From contig CAWAQJ010000019.1 in assembly GCA_963784175.1 (NCBI GenBank), positions 124,001 through 188,000 of the forward strand: 64,000 nucleotides of DNA. Reading direction: 5' to 3'. Under the pieces are notes generated by a model, which did no database searches, was not told where the DNA came from, and saw only the letters and a list, made by a program, of their open reading frames with translations. The position numbers were made by a program, and so were the translations under genes. This DNA is from JAIBJN01 sp963784175. Its GTDB lineage: Bacteria > Actinomycetota > Thermoleophilia > Gaiellales > Gaiellaceae. Position 1 is the first letter of the stretch. Each line of letters starts with the position of its first letter. Positions 17,419-25,571 of the stretch are shown here, piece by piece.

Positions 17419-18360
17419 ATGCGGCTCCTGGTCGCCTCCGATCTGCATGCCTCCGAGGTCGCCTGGCGGAAGCTGCTGAACGCGGTCCGCCTCGGCATCT
17501 GGAAGGCGGACGCTGTGCTCGTCGCCGGCGATCTTTCGGGCAAGTCGCTCGTCGCGCTCGTGCAGTCCAACGGAGGCTGGCACGGCCGTCACGGTGGGCG
17601 CGAATGGGTAGCCAGGAACGAGGATGAGCTCAGGGACCTCGAGCGAGCTCTCGCCGACAAGGGCCTTTACGGCATCCCCATGAGCGAAGAGGAACTCGCC
17701 GAGCTCGACGATCCGCACGTCCTCGAGCAGCGCTTTCTCGAGGCGATCAAGGATCGGCTGGCGGGGTGGATGGAGCTGGCCGCGGAGCGCCTCCACGAGA
17801 GCGGCACGCCGCTCTACCTGATCCCGGGCAACGACGACCCGTACGACATCGACCCGTTGCTCGAGGGTGCGGACGGCGTCATCAACGCGGACAACCGCGT
17901 CGTTCGCCTCCCGGACGGGCGCGAGCTGATCGGATTCGCGACGGCCAATCCGACCCCGTGGCTGACCCCCCGGGAGCTCGAGGAGGACGAGCTCGAGGAA
18001 CGGCTGGGCGCCCTCGTCGCGAGCGCCGAGGCACCCGGGTCGGCGGTGCTCATGACCCACGTGCCTCCGCACGCCTCTGCGATCGACACCGTTGCGATGC
18101 TCGACGACCAGCTCCGTCCGATCATGTCGGGGGGCAAGGTCGTGGAGGGTCCCTGCGGGTCGACCGCAGTCAGGCACGTGATCGAGCGGTTCCAGCCCGT
18201 GCTCAGCGTTCACGGCCACGTGCACGAGTCTCCCGGGCAGATCCGGGTCGGCAGCACGCTCTGCGTCAACGCCGGCAGCGAGGCCGCGGTGGGGATCCTC
18301 CGGGCCTGCCTGATCGACATCGACGCGAAGGGCGTCCGAACGCAGCGGGTGGAGGGCTAG
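17419..18360 (+). CDS. Calcineurin-like metallophosphoesterase
   Basis: 313 residues. The metal-binding motifs are in order: SDLHAS (residues 8-13, D and H), VAGDLSG, IPGNDDPYDID (the GNxx motif), MTHVPPH and HGHVHESPG (GHxH). This is a two-metal phosphoesterase fold, cytoplasmic. An acidic insert of about 60 residues lies between the second and third motifs. The start is 2 bp after the DUF2961 stop. In a sugar-handling operon it could remove phosphate from a sugar phosphate or nucleotide-sugar by-product; the substrate is not predictable. Confidence 0.85.
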   Translation: MRLLVASDLHASEVAWRKLLNAVRLGIWKADAVLVAGDLSGKSLVALVQSNGGWHGRHGGREWVARNEDELRDLERALADKGLYGIPMSEEELAELDDPHVLEQRFLEAIKDRLAGWMELAAERLHESGTPLYLIPGNDDPYDIDPLLEGADGVINADNRVVRLPDGRELIGFATANPTPWLTPRELEEDELEERLGALVASAEAPGSAVLMTHVPPHASAIDTVAMLDDQLRPIMSGGKVVEGPCGSTAVRHVIERFQPVLSVHGHVHESPGQIRVGSTLCVNAGSEAAVGILRACLIDIDAKGVRTQRVEG

Positions 18361-19074
18361 GTGGCCGGCTCCGACGCCGTCGCCCGCTCTCTCGAGCTGG
18401 TCTCGCGGGCAGAGCGCTATGGCGCCTCGCTTCGGATGGTGGGCGGGGTCGCCACCGCCTACCTCTGCGGCACGGAGTCCCGCGCGGGGGATCTCGACTT
18501 CGTAGCAGGGCCCAAGGATCGGGCCGCGGTCGGGTCGGCGATGGCCGAGGCGGGATTCGCGCCCGACCGGGAGTTCAACCATCTCCACGGGCACCAGCGG
18601 CTCTACTTCGAGTCTCCGGACGGACTGCCGGTCGACGTCTTCATGGGCCGGATGGACATGTGCCACACGCTTGACCTGCGAGATCGGCTCCAGCTCTTCA
18701 GCCCGACTGTGCCGCCGGCCGATCTCGCCCTGAGCAAGCTTCAGATCGTTCAGTTCACCGAGAAGGATCACCGGGATACGCAAGCCCTGCTCGGGCGCAT
18801 CGAGATAACAGAGCGCCACGACGCCATCGACCCCCGGCGGATCGGCGAAGTGACGTCCGCGGATTGGGGCTGGTACCAGACCGTCTCGCAGAACCTGGAG
18901 CGATTCAGCACGGCGGGGGATGTCGCCGGCGCGCGCGCGAACGAGCTGCTCGAGCTCATCAATGACTGGCCGAAGACCCGGCGCTGGACCATGCGGGCCC
19001 GCGTCGGCACCCGGAAGAAGTGGTACCGGCTGCCCGAGGAGGTCGCTCACGGAAGCACGGCGGGGGGCGGCTGA
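18361..19074 (+). CDS. Nucleotidyltransferase-fold protein
   Basis: 237 residues, with a GTG start immediately after the TAG of the phosphoesterase gene. The N-terminal region has VGGVATAYLCG followed by GDLDFVAG, the G-G...D-x-D arrangement of minimal nucleotidyltransferases (AbiEii/MNT-like). A further acidic strand, GLPVDVFMGRMDM, could supply the third carboxylate. The C-terminal third is helical and rich in Arg and Trp. Such proteins transfer nucleotides to small molecules, RNA or protein. Its fixed place in a sugar operon is unusual. No toxin-antitoxin partner is adjacent, so a metabolic role (sugar activation) is as likely as a defence role. Confidence 0.62.
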   Translation: MAGSDAVARSLELVSRAERYGASLRMVGGVATAYLCGTESRAGDLDFVAGPKDRAAVGSAMAEAGFAPDREFNHLHGHQRLYFESPDGLPVDVFMGRMDMCHTLDLRDRLQLFSPTVPPADLALSKLQIVQFTEKDHRDTQALLGRIEITERHDAIDPRRIGEVTSADWGWYQTVSQNLERFSTAGDVAGARANELLELINDWPKTRRWTMRARVGTRKKWYRLPEEVAHGSTAGGG

Positions 19075-19075
19075 C

Positions 19076-20482
19076 ATGGCCACCGTGGGAGTGCTCAGCT
19101 TCTCCGACGGCCGCGACTTCGCGCACGAGATCGTCCGGCCGGAGATTCAGGCCACCGAGCGGGCGTTGCGGGAGCTGCTCGAAGCGAGCGGGCATGAGGT
19201 GGTCTCCGCGGACGAGCCCGTATGGAGCAACCACCAGGCCGTTCACGAGGGGCGCCGCTTGCGTGCGGTCAATCCCGACTGCGTCGTCTTCAACTTCTCT
19301 GCGTGGGCCTTTCCCCACTTCGCCATGCTCGCCGCATCGGAGATCACGGCGCCGCTGGTCCTCATGTCGAACCTGGATCCGGCGCGGCCGGGTCTGGTCG
19401 CGATGCTCGCGGCAGCCGGCGGGCTCGACCAGGTGGGGCGGCGATACGCGCGCGTGTGGGGAGACATCGGAGACGCCGAGGTGCGCGACCGCCTCGAGCT
19501 GCATATCGCAGCGGCGGCCGCGGTCAGCCGGCTTCGCGGGATGACCTTCGGACGCATCGGCGGACGCCCGATGGGGATGTACACGGCCACGGCGGGGACG
19601 GACACCTGGCTCGCCCGGTTCGGCATCGACGTCGAGGAGGTCGACCAGTTCGAGCTCGTGCGGCGAGCGGAGGAGGCGGATCCCGCCGAGGCGCAGCAGG
19701 GGCGGCTGTGGCTCGAGGAGAACTGCCGGGCCGTCCACTACGACGGCCAACTGCTCACGCCCGAACTGCTCGAGCGTCAGCTCCGCATGTACCTCGCCAT
19801 GCGGGACCTGATCGACGACCTGCACTTCGACTTCACCGGCATCAAGGGCCAACCCGAGCTGACGAGCCACTTCGCGACGGCCGACGTCGCAGAGGCCCTC
19901 CTCAACGACCCGTACGACTGGAACGGCCCGAAGGCACCGCACGTATGCGCGACCGAGGCAGACATGGACGGCGCGCTCACGATGCAGCTGTTCCAAGAGA
20001 TCGCAGGGACGCCTGTCCTCTTCGCCGACGTCCGGCACTACCACCGCGACCGCGACGTCTGGGACCTCTGCAACTCCGGCCAGCACGCGACCTGGCTCGC
20101 CGGCCGCTCCGACGATCCCGCAGAGAACCTCCGCCAAGTCGAGCTCTTTCCGGCGCAGTTCTACTTTCCCGCCGGCGGCGCTTCCGTGTACCACGTCGCC
20201 GCACCGGGCGAGTTCACGTTCGCGCGCCTCACGCGAGACAACGGGCGGTACCGGATGCATCTGCTGCACGGCTCGGCCGAGCGCTACGACGAGGCCGAGA
20301 ACGAGGCTCTCGCGGAGCAGAGCACGCGGACGTGGCCCCACATGTTCGCGCGCCTCGACGCAACTCCCGAAGCCTTCCTGGGCAGCTACGCCTCCAATCA
20401 CATCCACGGCGTCCCCGGCGATCGGCGCGCCGAGCTGCGGAGCGTGTGCGAGCTGCTCGACGTCGACTGCATCGAGCTCTAG
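19076..20482 (+). CDS. L-fucose/L-arabinose isomerase-family protein
   Basis: 468 residues from the ATG at 19076, two bases after the preceding stop. The N-terminal Rossmann-like domain starts VGVLSFSDGRDFAHE and contains VFNFSAWAFPHFAM. A middle segment with GRIGGRPMGMYTATAG and the C-terminal barrel with DFTGIKGQPELTSHF and CATEADMDGALTMQLF match the fucose/arabinose isomerase superfamily. ADMDGALT carries the acidic residues expected around the metal. It should interconvert an aldose and a ketose. The FGGY kinase gene follows after 8 bp, the usual isomerase-then-kinase order of sugar catabolism. Confidence 0.85.
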   Translation: MATVGVLSFSDGRDFAHEIVRPEIQATERALRELLEASGHEVVSADEPVWSNHQAVHEGRRLRAVNPDCVVFNFSAWAFPHFAMLAASEITAPLVLMSNLDPARPGLVAMLAAAGGLDQVGRRYARVWGDIGDAEVRDRLELHIAAAAAVSRLRGMTFGRIGGRPMGMYTATAGTDTWLARFGIDVEEVDQFELVRRAEEADPAEAQQGRLWLEENCRAVHYDGQLLTPELLERQLRMYLAMRDLIDDLHFDFTGIKGQPELTSHFATADVAEALLNDPYDWNGPKAPHVCATEADMDGALTMQLFQEIAGTPVLFADVRHYHRDRDVWDLCNSGQHATWLAGRSDDPAENLRQVELFPAQFYFPAGGASVYHVAAPGEFTFARLTRDNGRYRMHLLHGSAERYDEAENEALAEQSTRTWPHMFARLDATPEAFLGSYASNHIHGVPGDRRAELRSVCELLDVDCIEL

Positions 20483-20490
20483 CCGCTCCC

Positions 20491-21972
20491 ATGCCCTCGC
20501 TCGCGCTCGGGATCGACGTGGGCACCTCCGCGACGAAGGCCGTCCTGGTCGACGGTGACGGGACGATCGTCGACAGCGCCCGCGCAGAGCACGGGTTCGA
20601 GCAGCCACGGCCGGGTTTCGCCGAGCAGGACGCCGAGGCGATCTGGTGGGGCGACACCGTCAGGGTCGCTCGCGAGCTGCTCCGGGAGCGTCGCGGGGAG
20701 CCCGCCGCCGTGTGCGTCAGCGGCATCGGGCCGTGTGCCCTCATCGGCGACGAGGCCGGCCGGGCCCTTCACCCGGCGATCCTCTACGGAATCGACTCGA
20801 GGGCGTCCGCGGAGATCGACGAGCTGAACGACGAGCTCGGAGCCGAGAAGATCCTCGAGGTCTGCGGCTCACCGCTCTCGAGCCAGGCAGTCGGCCCGAA
20901 GCTGCGCTGGCTCGGCAAGGCGAACGGCACGCTCCTGCGACCGGCGCATCGGCTCCTGATGCCGAGCTCGCTCGCCGTCCTGAGGCTCACCGGCGAGTAC
21001 GTGCTCGACCACCACAGCGCGAGCCAATGCGATCCGCTCTACGACCTTCGCGCGGGAAGGTGGATCGACGAGTGGTGGCCGCAGGTTGCCGGCGAGCTGC
21101 CGAAGCCCCGGCTGCTCTGGCCGGGTGAGGTGGCCGGTGAGGTCAGCTCGGCCGCCGAAGAGGAGACGGGGATCCCGGCCGGGACGCCGGTCTGCGCGGG
21201 GACGATCGACGCCTGGGCCGAGTCCATCGCGGCTGGCGTGACCGAGCCCGGGGCGCTGATGATCATGTACGGATCGACGATCTTCCTGGTCCAGTGCATG
21301 TCGGCTCCCGCGTCCTCGCCCGCGCTGTGGGCGACGGCAGGCGTCGAGCCCGGCACCTACTCGCTCGCGGCGGGAATGGCCACTGGAGGCCTCGCTGTCA
21401 CCTGGCTCCGTGGGATCCTCGGAGACCCACCTTGGGACGTGTTCATGGAGCAAGCGGCAGAGGTTCCGCCCGGGGCCCGCGGCCTCCTCTTTCTCCCTTA
21501 CCTGGCCGGCGAGCGCACGCCGATCTTCGATCCCGACGCTCGTGGCCTACTCCTCGGGCTCACGCTCGCGCACGGCCCGCCGGAGCTGGCGCGCGCCGTC
21601 GTCGAGGGCATTGCGTTCGCCGTGAGGCACAACGTCGAGGCGATGGCATCGGTCGGCTCGCCGCCAACCAGGATCGTCGGCGTTGGCGGTGGGACTCGAG
21701 CCGGAGTCCTGCCGCAGGTGGTGACCGACGTCCTCGGTCGGGAGCAGTCGCTCTGCGACCCGGCCGTCGGCGCGAGCTTCGGGAGCGCGATCCTCGCCGC
21801 CCGAGCCGCCGCGATGATCGACGACGCGAGCGACTGGATTCGCATCGATCGGATTCTCGAGCCGGAGCCGTCCACCGTGGACGTGTACACAGAGCTGTAC
21901 GCGCGCTACCGCGACCTCTATCCGCTGACCGCGGACGCCATGCACGCGCTCGCCCGGCTCGGCGCCTCGTAG
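20491..21972 (+). CDS. FGGY-family carbohydrate kinase (xylulokinase-like)
   Basis: 493 residues from the ATG at 20491. The ATPase phosphate-1 motif GIDVGTSATKAVLVD is at the N-terminus. FAEQDAEAIWWGD follows, then the substrate-domain YGIDSRASAEI. The C-terminal signature is around GGLAVTWLRGILG and FLPYLAGERTPIFDPDARG, with VGVGGGTRAGVLPQVVTDVLG completing the adenosine site. It should phosphorylate the ketose produced by the neighbouring isomerase. The operon ends here; the next gene is convergent, 4 bp away. With xfp in the same region, a pentulose phosphate could feed phosphoketolase, an inference from proximity. Confidence 0.92.
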   Translation: MPSLALGIDVGTSATKAVLVDGDGTIVDSARAEHGFEQPRPGFAEQDAEAIWWGDTVRVARELLRERRGEPAAVCVSGIGPCALIGDEAGRALHPAILYGIDSRASAEIDELNDELGAEKILEVCGSPLSSQAVGPKLRWLGKANGTLLRPAHRLLMPSSLAVLRLTGEYVLDHHSASQCDPLYDLRAGRWIDEWWPQVAGELPKPRLLWPGEVAGEVSSAAEEETGIPAGTPVCAGTIDAWAESIAAGVTEPGALMIMYGSTIFLVQCMSAPASSPALWATAGVEPGTYSLAAGMATGGLAVTWLRGILGDPPWDVFMEQAAEVPPGARGLLFLPYLAGERTPIFDPDARGLLLGLTLAHGPPELARAVVEGIAFAVRHNVEAMASVGSPPTRIVGVGGGTRAGVLPQVVTDVLGREQSLCDPAVGASFGSAILAARAAAMIDDASDWIRIDRILEPEPSTVDVYTELYARYRDLYPLTADAMHALARLGAS

Positions 21973-21976
21973 AGGC

Positions 21977-23362
21977 CTACGTCGCTCCTCGCGTCGCGCC
22001 CGCCCGCATCCGCTCGACGAAGGACGGCCACCACTCCTCCTGATCGGAACGCGCCTCGAGCTCGGTCGCCACGTTGTCCCACCGCGCCCAGACGTCGTCC
22101 GCGGCCTGACGCGCCTCGGCCGCGCTTTCGTACTCCGACGCGATCCAGCGGCGGCCGATCTTGACGTGGACGACCTCGTCGGCCCAGTCGAAGTCCTGGA
22201 ACGTCGAGATCAACGGATTCCCGTAACCGTGCACGACCTCGAACTCGAACCGCTTGCCGGTGTCGGCCGGCATCAGGCTTTGCTCGATCCCCCACAGCAG
22301 GAGATGCGCCTCTCGAGGGTCGAACTCGGAGTTGAGCGCCTCGACAGCGTTGATCGGGACCGGGAAGGCGTAGTGCGGGACTCCGTGGCTGAGGAGCACC
22401 ACCTCTCCCATCATCGCGTGACGCGTCTCGTCCCAGAGCTGACGCGCGAGATCGGTGTGGTAGTCCCATGGCCGATCTTCCGCCGATGAGAGGATCGGGC
22501 CCATCCACTCGGGAACGTCCATCTCCCGCAGGCGCTTGTACACGAGCGCGAACGCCCGCTCGTCGACCGGCCGCGACGTGTCCTGGTAGTAGCCGTCGAT
22601 CTTCGCCGAGGTGTTGAACGCGTCCTTGAAGCGCCGGTCGCGGCGCGGCGTCACATCCATCGTGTCTGCGGGTCGGCTACTTCGGAGGTCGAAGTCGACG
22701 TCGTCGGGCGACTCCAGGAGCACGCGAATGCGAGCGGCCCATTCCCCCGCGTCCTCGCCGAGGTGCTCTGCCAGCCCGGCCCGAGCGGCGCGCGTCCACT
22801 CGAGCACGTCGGCCTGCTCGCCACGGAGCCGGCGCAGGAGGTGCACCGTCGGGAAGTCGGCGAGCGGGTTCGCAAGCTCGACGTACTCGTCGATCGCACC
22901 TAGAAGGTCGGCGCGCACGACCTCCAGGCCGGAGAGAAGCTCGCCTGTGGTCTCTGCCTCGGCGAGCTCGTCGAAGGTCGTCGTGAGCCGCTCGTCGGGC
23001 GAGTCGTCGAAGCGAGGAGGAGGGTTCCGCAATTCCCCGATCCGCGTGCGCACGGCGCCGCACGCTTCGGCGTCGAGCCACGCGTGCAGGCCCAGGCCGC
23101 ATTTCGCCTCCCACTCGGGAACTGTCGGCAGGAACCGGGCGGAGAGGAGGTGAAGCCGCCGGTGCATGTACTCGATGCGACGCAGCCTCGCCACGCTTTC
23201 GTCGACCCCCAGGCCGAGCCGAGTCGCTTCCTCGTAGGTGGCGATCCCCGCCAACGGCGGGATCCCGAGACTTTCGAATTCGCTGGAGCCGTCTGGTATC
23301 GGTATCACGGAGTCACCTACCTTTGTGGCGGGCTTCGCAGTATCATCCACAGTCTGCGACAT
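21977..23362 (-). CDS. Ferritin-like (DUF455-like) protein of unknown function
   Basis: 461 residues, predominantly helical. Two carboxylate-His signatures typical of ferritin-like diiron or related folds are visible: WDETRHAMMGEVVL (about residues 320-333) and WADEVVHVKIGRRW (about 405-418), the latter close to the DUF455 pattern. Another candidate metal region is YMHRRLHLL (about 64-72). The annotated ATG (23362) leaves only 26 bp to the divergent dehydrogenase start. An internal GTG at 23308, preceded by AAGGTAGGTGA, would leave 80 bp for promoters and may be the true start. Divergence from a trimethylamine-dehydrogenase-like gene suggests a linked oxidative role, but no reaction is assigned. 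Confidence 0.62.
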   Translation of the reverse strand: MSQTVDDTAKPATKVGDSVIPIPDGSSEFESLGIPPLAGIATYEEATRLGLGVDESVARLRRIEYMHRRLHLLSARFLPTVPEWEAKCGLGLHAWLDAEACGAVRTRIGELRNPPPRFDDSPDERLTTTFDELAEAETTGELLSGLEVVRADLLGAIDEYVELANPLADFPTVHLLRRLRGEQADVLEWTRAARAGLAEHLGEDAGEWAARIRVLLESPDDVDFDLRSSRPADTMDVTPRRDRRFKDAFNTSAKIDGYYQDTSRPVDERAFALVYKRLREMDVPEWMGPILSSAEDRPWDYHTDLARQLWDETRHAMMGEVVLLSHGVPHYAFPVPINAVEALNSEFDPREAHLLLWGIEQSLMPADTGKRFEFEVVHGYGNPLISTFQDFDWADEVVHVKIGRRWIASEYESAAEARQAADDVWARWDNVATELEARSDQEEWWPSFVERMRAGATRGAT

Positions 23363-23375
23363 GGTATCGCTATCT
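23362..23375. promoter_or_regulatory. Possible LacI-like operator in the 26-bp divergent gap
   Basis: TGGTATCGCTATCT differs from the GGTAGCGCTACC operators of the nearby LacI regulator at two positions but keeps the central CG-TA arrangement. It lies 14-26 bp before the dehydrogenase ATG. A second regulator of the same family could equally bind it. Confidence 0.3.
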
Positions 23376-23388
23376 AGGAGGTAGGCAG

Positions 23389-25539
23389 ATGCCGCGTGAT
23401 CCCCGGCATGACGTCCTCTTCGAACCGCTGGAGATTGGGCCGCGCGTCTTGCCCAATCGCTTCTACCAGGTGCCCCACTGCATGGGTGGAGGGTCCGAGC
23501 GGCCGGGGTTGCAAACGGCTTTCAGGCGCATGAAGGCCGAGGGCGGCTGGGGGGCAGTCTGCACCGAGTTCTGCGAGATCCATCCGACGACCGACAGCAC
23601 GCCCTGGATCGGATGCCGCCTGTGGGACGACGACGATGTGCGCAGCCTGGGGATGATGGTCGACGCGGTGCATTCCGAAGGCGCGCTCGCCGGCGTGGAG
23701 CTCTTCTACGGCGGCACGTACACCGGCGGCGGCGAGACTCGAGTCGTTCCGCGCGCGCCGAATCAGGTGATGAGCGAGTTCGAGCCGCTCCGCTATCCGC
23801 GGGCGATGGACCTCGACGACATCCGAGAAGTGCAGGGCTGGTACGCCGACGCCGCGCGCCGGGCGGTCGCGGCAGGCTTCGACATCGTCTACGTCTACGG
23901 CGCGCACAACACACTGGTGCAGCAGTTCATGACTCAGATGTACAACGCCCTGGAAGGCGACTACGGCCTCTCCTCGTTCGAGACTCGTTCGCGCTTCTTC
24001 CGCGAGACGATCGAGGCCGTACGCGATGCGATCGACGGGCAGGCGGCGCTCGCCGTGCGCCTCAGCGTGGATCACCTGCGCGGCGATTCGGCAGTCCGGC
24101 TGGAGCGGGACGGCCTACCGTTCGTCGAGCTGGTCGACGACTACGTCGACCTCTGGGACATCACGATCACGGACGGCATGAACTGGGGCGACGATGCGGG
24201 GCCCTCGCGCTTCTTCCCCGAGAACTCGCACGCCGAGTGGCATCGCGCGGTCAAGGCGGTGACGAAGAAGCCCGTCGTGGGCGTCGGTCGGTTCACCAGC
24301 CCGGACACGATGGCGAAGGCGATCACCAGCGGTGAGCTCGATGTGATCGGCGCGGCGCGGCCCTCGATCGCCGACCCGTTTCTCCCCAGGAAGATCGACG
24401 ACGGCCGGATCGACGAGATCCGCGAGTGCATCGGCTGCAACATCTGCATCTCGCGTTGGGAACGCTCCCTCCCGATCGCCTGCACGCAGAACGCGACTTC
24501 GGGGGAGGAGTTCCGCCGGGGGTGGCACCCGGAGCGCTTCACCCGTGCGACGAATGCCGACAACGACGTGCTCGTCGTCGGGGCCGGGCCGGCCGGGATG
24601 GAATGCGCGGTCGTGCTCGCAAAGCGCGGCATGCGTCGCGTGCACCTGGTCGACGCCGAAGCCGAGCTCGGCGGCGCAATGCGGTGGATCACCCGGCTAC
24701 CGGGCCTGGGAGAGTGGGGACGAGTGATCAACTACCGCCAGATCCAGCTCGACAAGCTGCGCAACGCGGAGGTGATCCTCGGGACGCGCCTGTCGGCTCG
24801 CGACGTGAGCGAGTACGGCGCCGAGATCGTCATCCTGGCAACTGGCTCGAGTTGGGCGTCAGACGGGCTGAGCGGCGCCACCATGTCCGCGCTACCGGGC
24901 GCGGACGCCACCAGGCCGAACCAGCTCACGCCGGAGCAGGTGATGCTCGAGGAAAAGCCCGTGCCCGGCGAACGGGTCGTGGTGCTCGACCTCGAGGGGT
25001 ATTTCATGGGCGTGTCGCTGGCCGAGCGACTCGCGCTCGAAGGCAAGCAGGTCACGATCGTGACCCACTACGCATCTCCGGCTCCGATGATGGAAGGCAC
25101 ACTCGAGGCCGGACGCATGCTCGGGCGGCTTCACTCGCTGGGCGTCAAGTGGATCAGCCAACACGTGCCCCTGCGCATCGAGGAGGACGGGCTCGTCATT
25201 GCGAACGCCTACGACAGCGAGCAACGGCCGCAAAAGCTCGAGAGCGACGCCGTTGTGCTCTGTACGGGGCGTCGACCGAACGATGCGCTCTTCCGCGAGC
25301 TCAAGCCCGAGCTCCAGACTGGTGCGCTCCAAGCCAACGGGATCAACGCGCTGTACCGGGTCGGAGATTGTGATGCCCCGCGGACGATCGCCGACTGCAT
25401 CTTCGACGGCCACCGCCTGGCACGCGAGATCGACTCGGACGACCCAAGCACGCCGCTGCCGTTCGTGCGCGAGCGATCCTGGGCGACCGTTTCCGCTCAG
25501 GGCGATTTGGCGGACCTCGCCTCCGGTGCAGTCGGCTAG
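23389..25539 (+). CDS. Trimethylamine/dimethylamine dehydrogenase-family flavoprotein
   Basis: 716 residues, started at ATG 23389 by a strong TAGGAGG. It has an N-terminal old-yellow-enzyme barrel. YQVPHC places Cys31 at the residue that binds FMN covalently in TMADH, and the YVYGAH and WGDDAG motifs keep the catalytic Tyr-His-Asp set. CIGCNICISRW supplies the [4Fe-4S] cysteines and the Trp of the aromatic bowl, and GWHPERF follows. The C-terminal half has two nucleotide-binding domains (VVGAGPAGMECAVVLA). The bowl residue equal to TMADH Tyr60 is Phe61 here, where DMADH has Gln, so the substrate may be another N-methylated amine. The GcvT-like gene follows after 32 bp, a likely formaldehyde acceptor. 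Confidence 0.9.
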   Translation: MPRDPRHDVLFEPLEIGPRVLPNRFYQVPHCMGGGSERPGLQTAFRRMKAEGGWGAVCTEFCEIHPTTDSTPWIGCRLWDDDDVRSLGMMVDAVHSEGALAGVELFYGGTYTGGGETRVVPRAPNQVMSEFEPLRYPRAMDLDDIREVQGWYADAARRAVAAGFDIVYVYGAHNTLVQQFMTQMYNALEGDYGLSSFETRSRFFRETIEAVRDAIDGQAALAVRLSVDHLRGDSAVRLERDGLPFVELVDDYVDLWDITITDGMNWGDDAGPSRFFPENSHAEWHRAVKAVTKKPVVGVGRFTSPDTMAKAITSGELDVIGAARPSIADPFLPRKIDDGRIDEIRECIGCNICISRWERSLPIACTQNATSGEEFRRGWHPERFTRATNADNDVLVVGAGPAGMECAVVLAKRGMRRVHLVDAEAELGGAMRWITRLPGLGEWGRVINYRQIQLDKLRNAEVILGTRLSARDVSEYGAEIVILATGSSWASDGLSGATMSALPGADATRPNQLTPEQVMLEEKPVPGERVVVLDLEGYFMGVSLAERLALEGKQVTIVTHYASPAPMMEGTLEAGRMLGRLHSLGVKWISQHVPLRIEEDGLVIANAYDSEQRPQKLESDAVVLCTGRRPNDALFRELKPELQTGALQANGINALYRVGDCDAPRTIADCIFDGHRLAREIDSDDPSTPLPFVRERSWATVSAQGDLADLASGAVG

Positions 25540-25571
25540 CGCGCGAGTCCGTTCGTGGAGAGGAGGATCGG

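Noticed and set aside
23294..23305. GGTATCGGTATC as a second copy of the operator-like site
   Set aside because: It encodes an Ile-Pro-Ile-Pro repeat in the ferritin-like gene and is a direct, not inverted, repeat.
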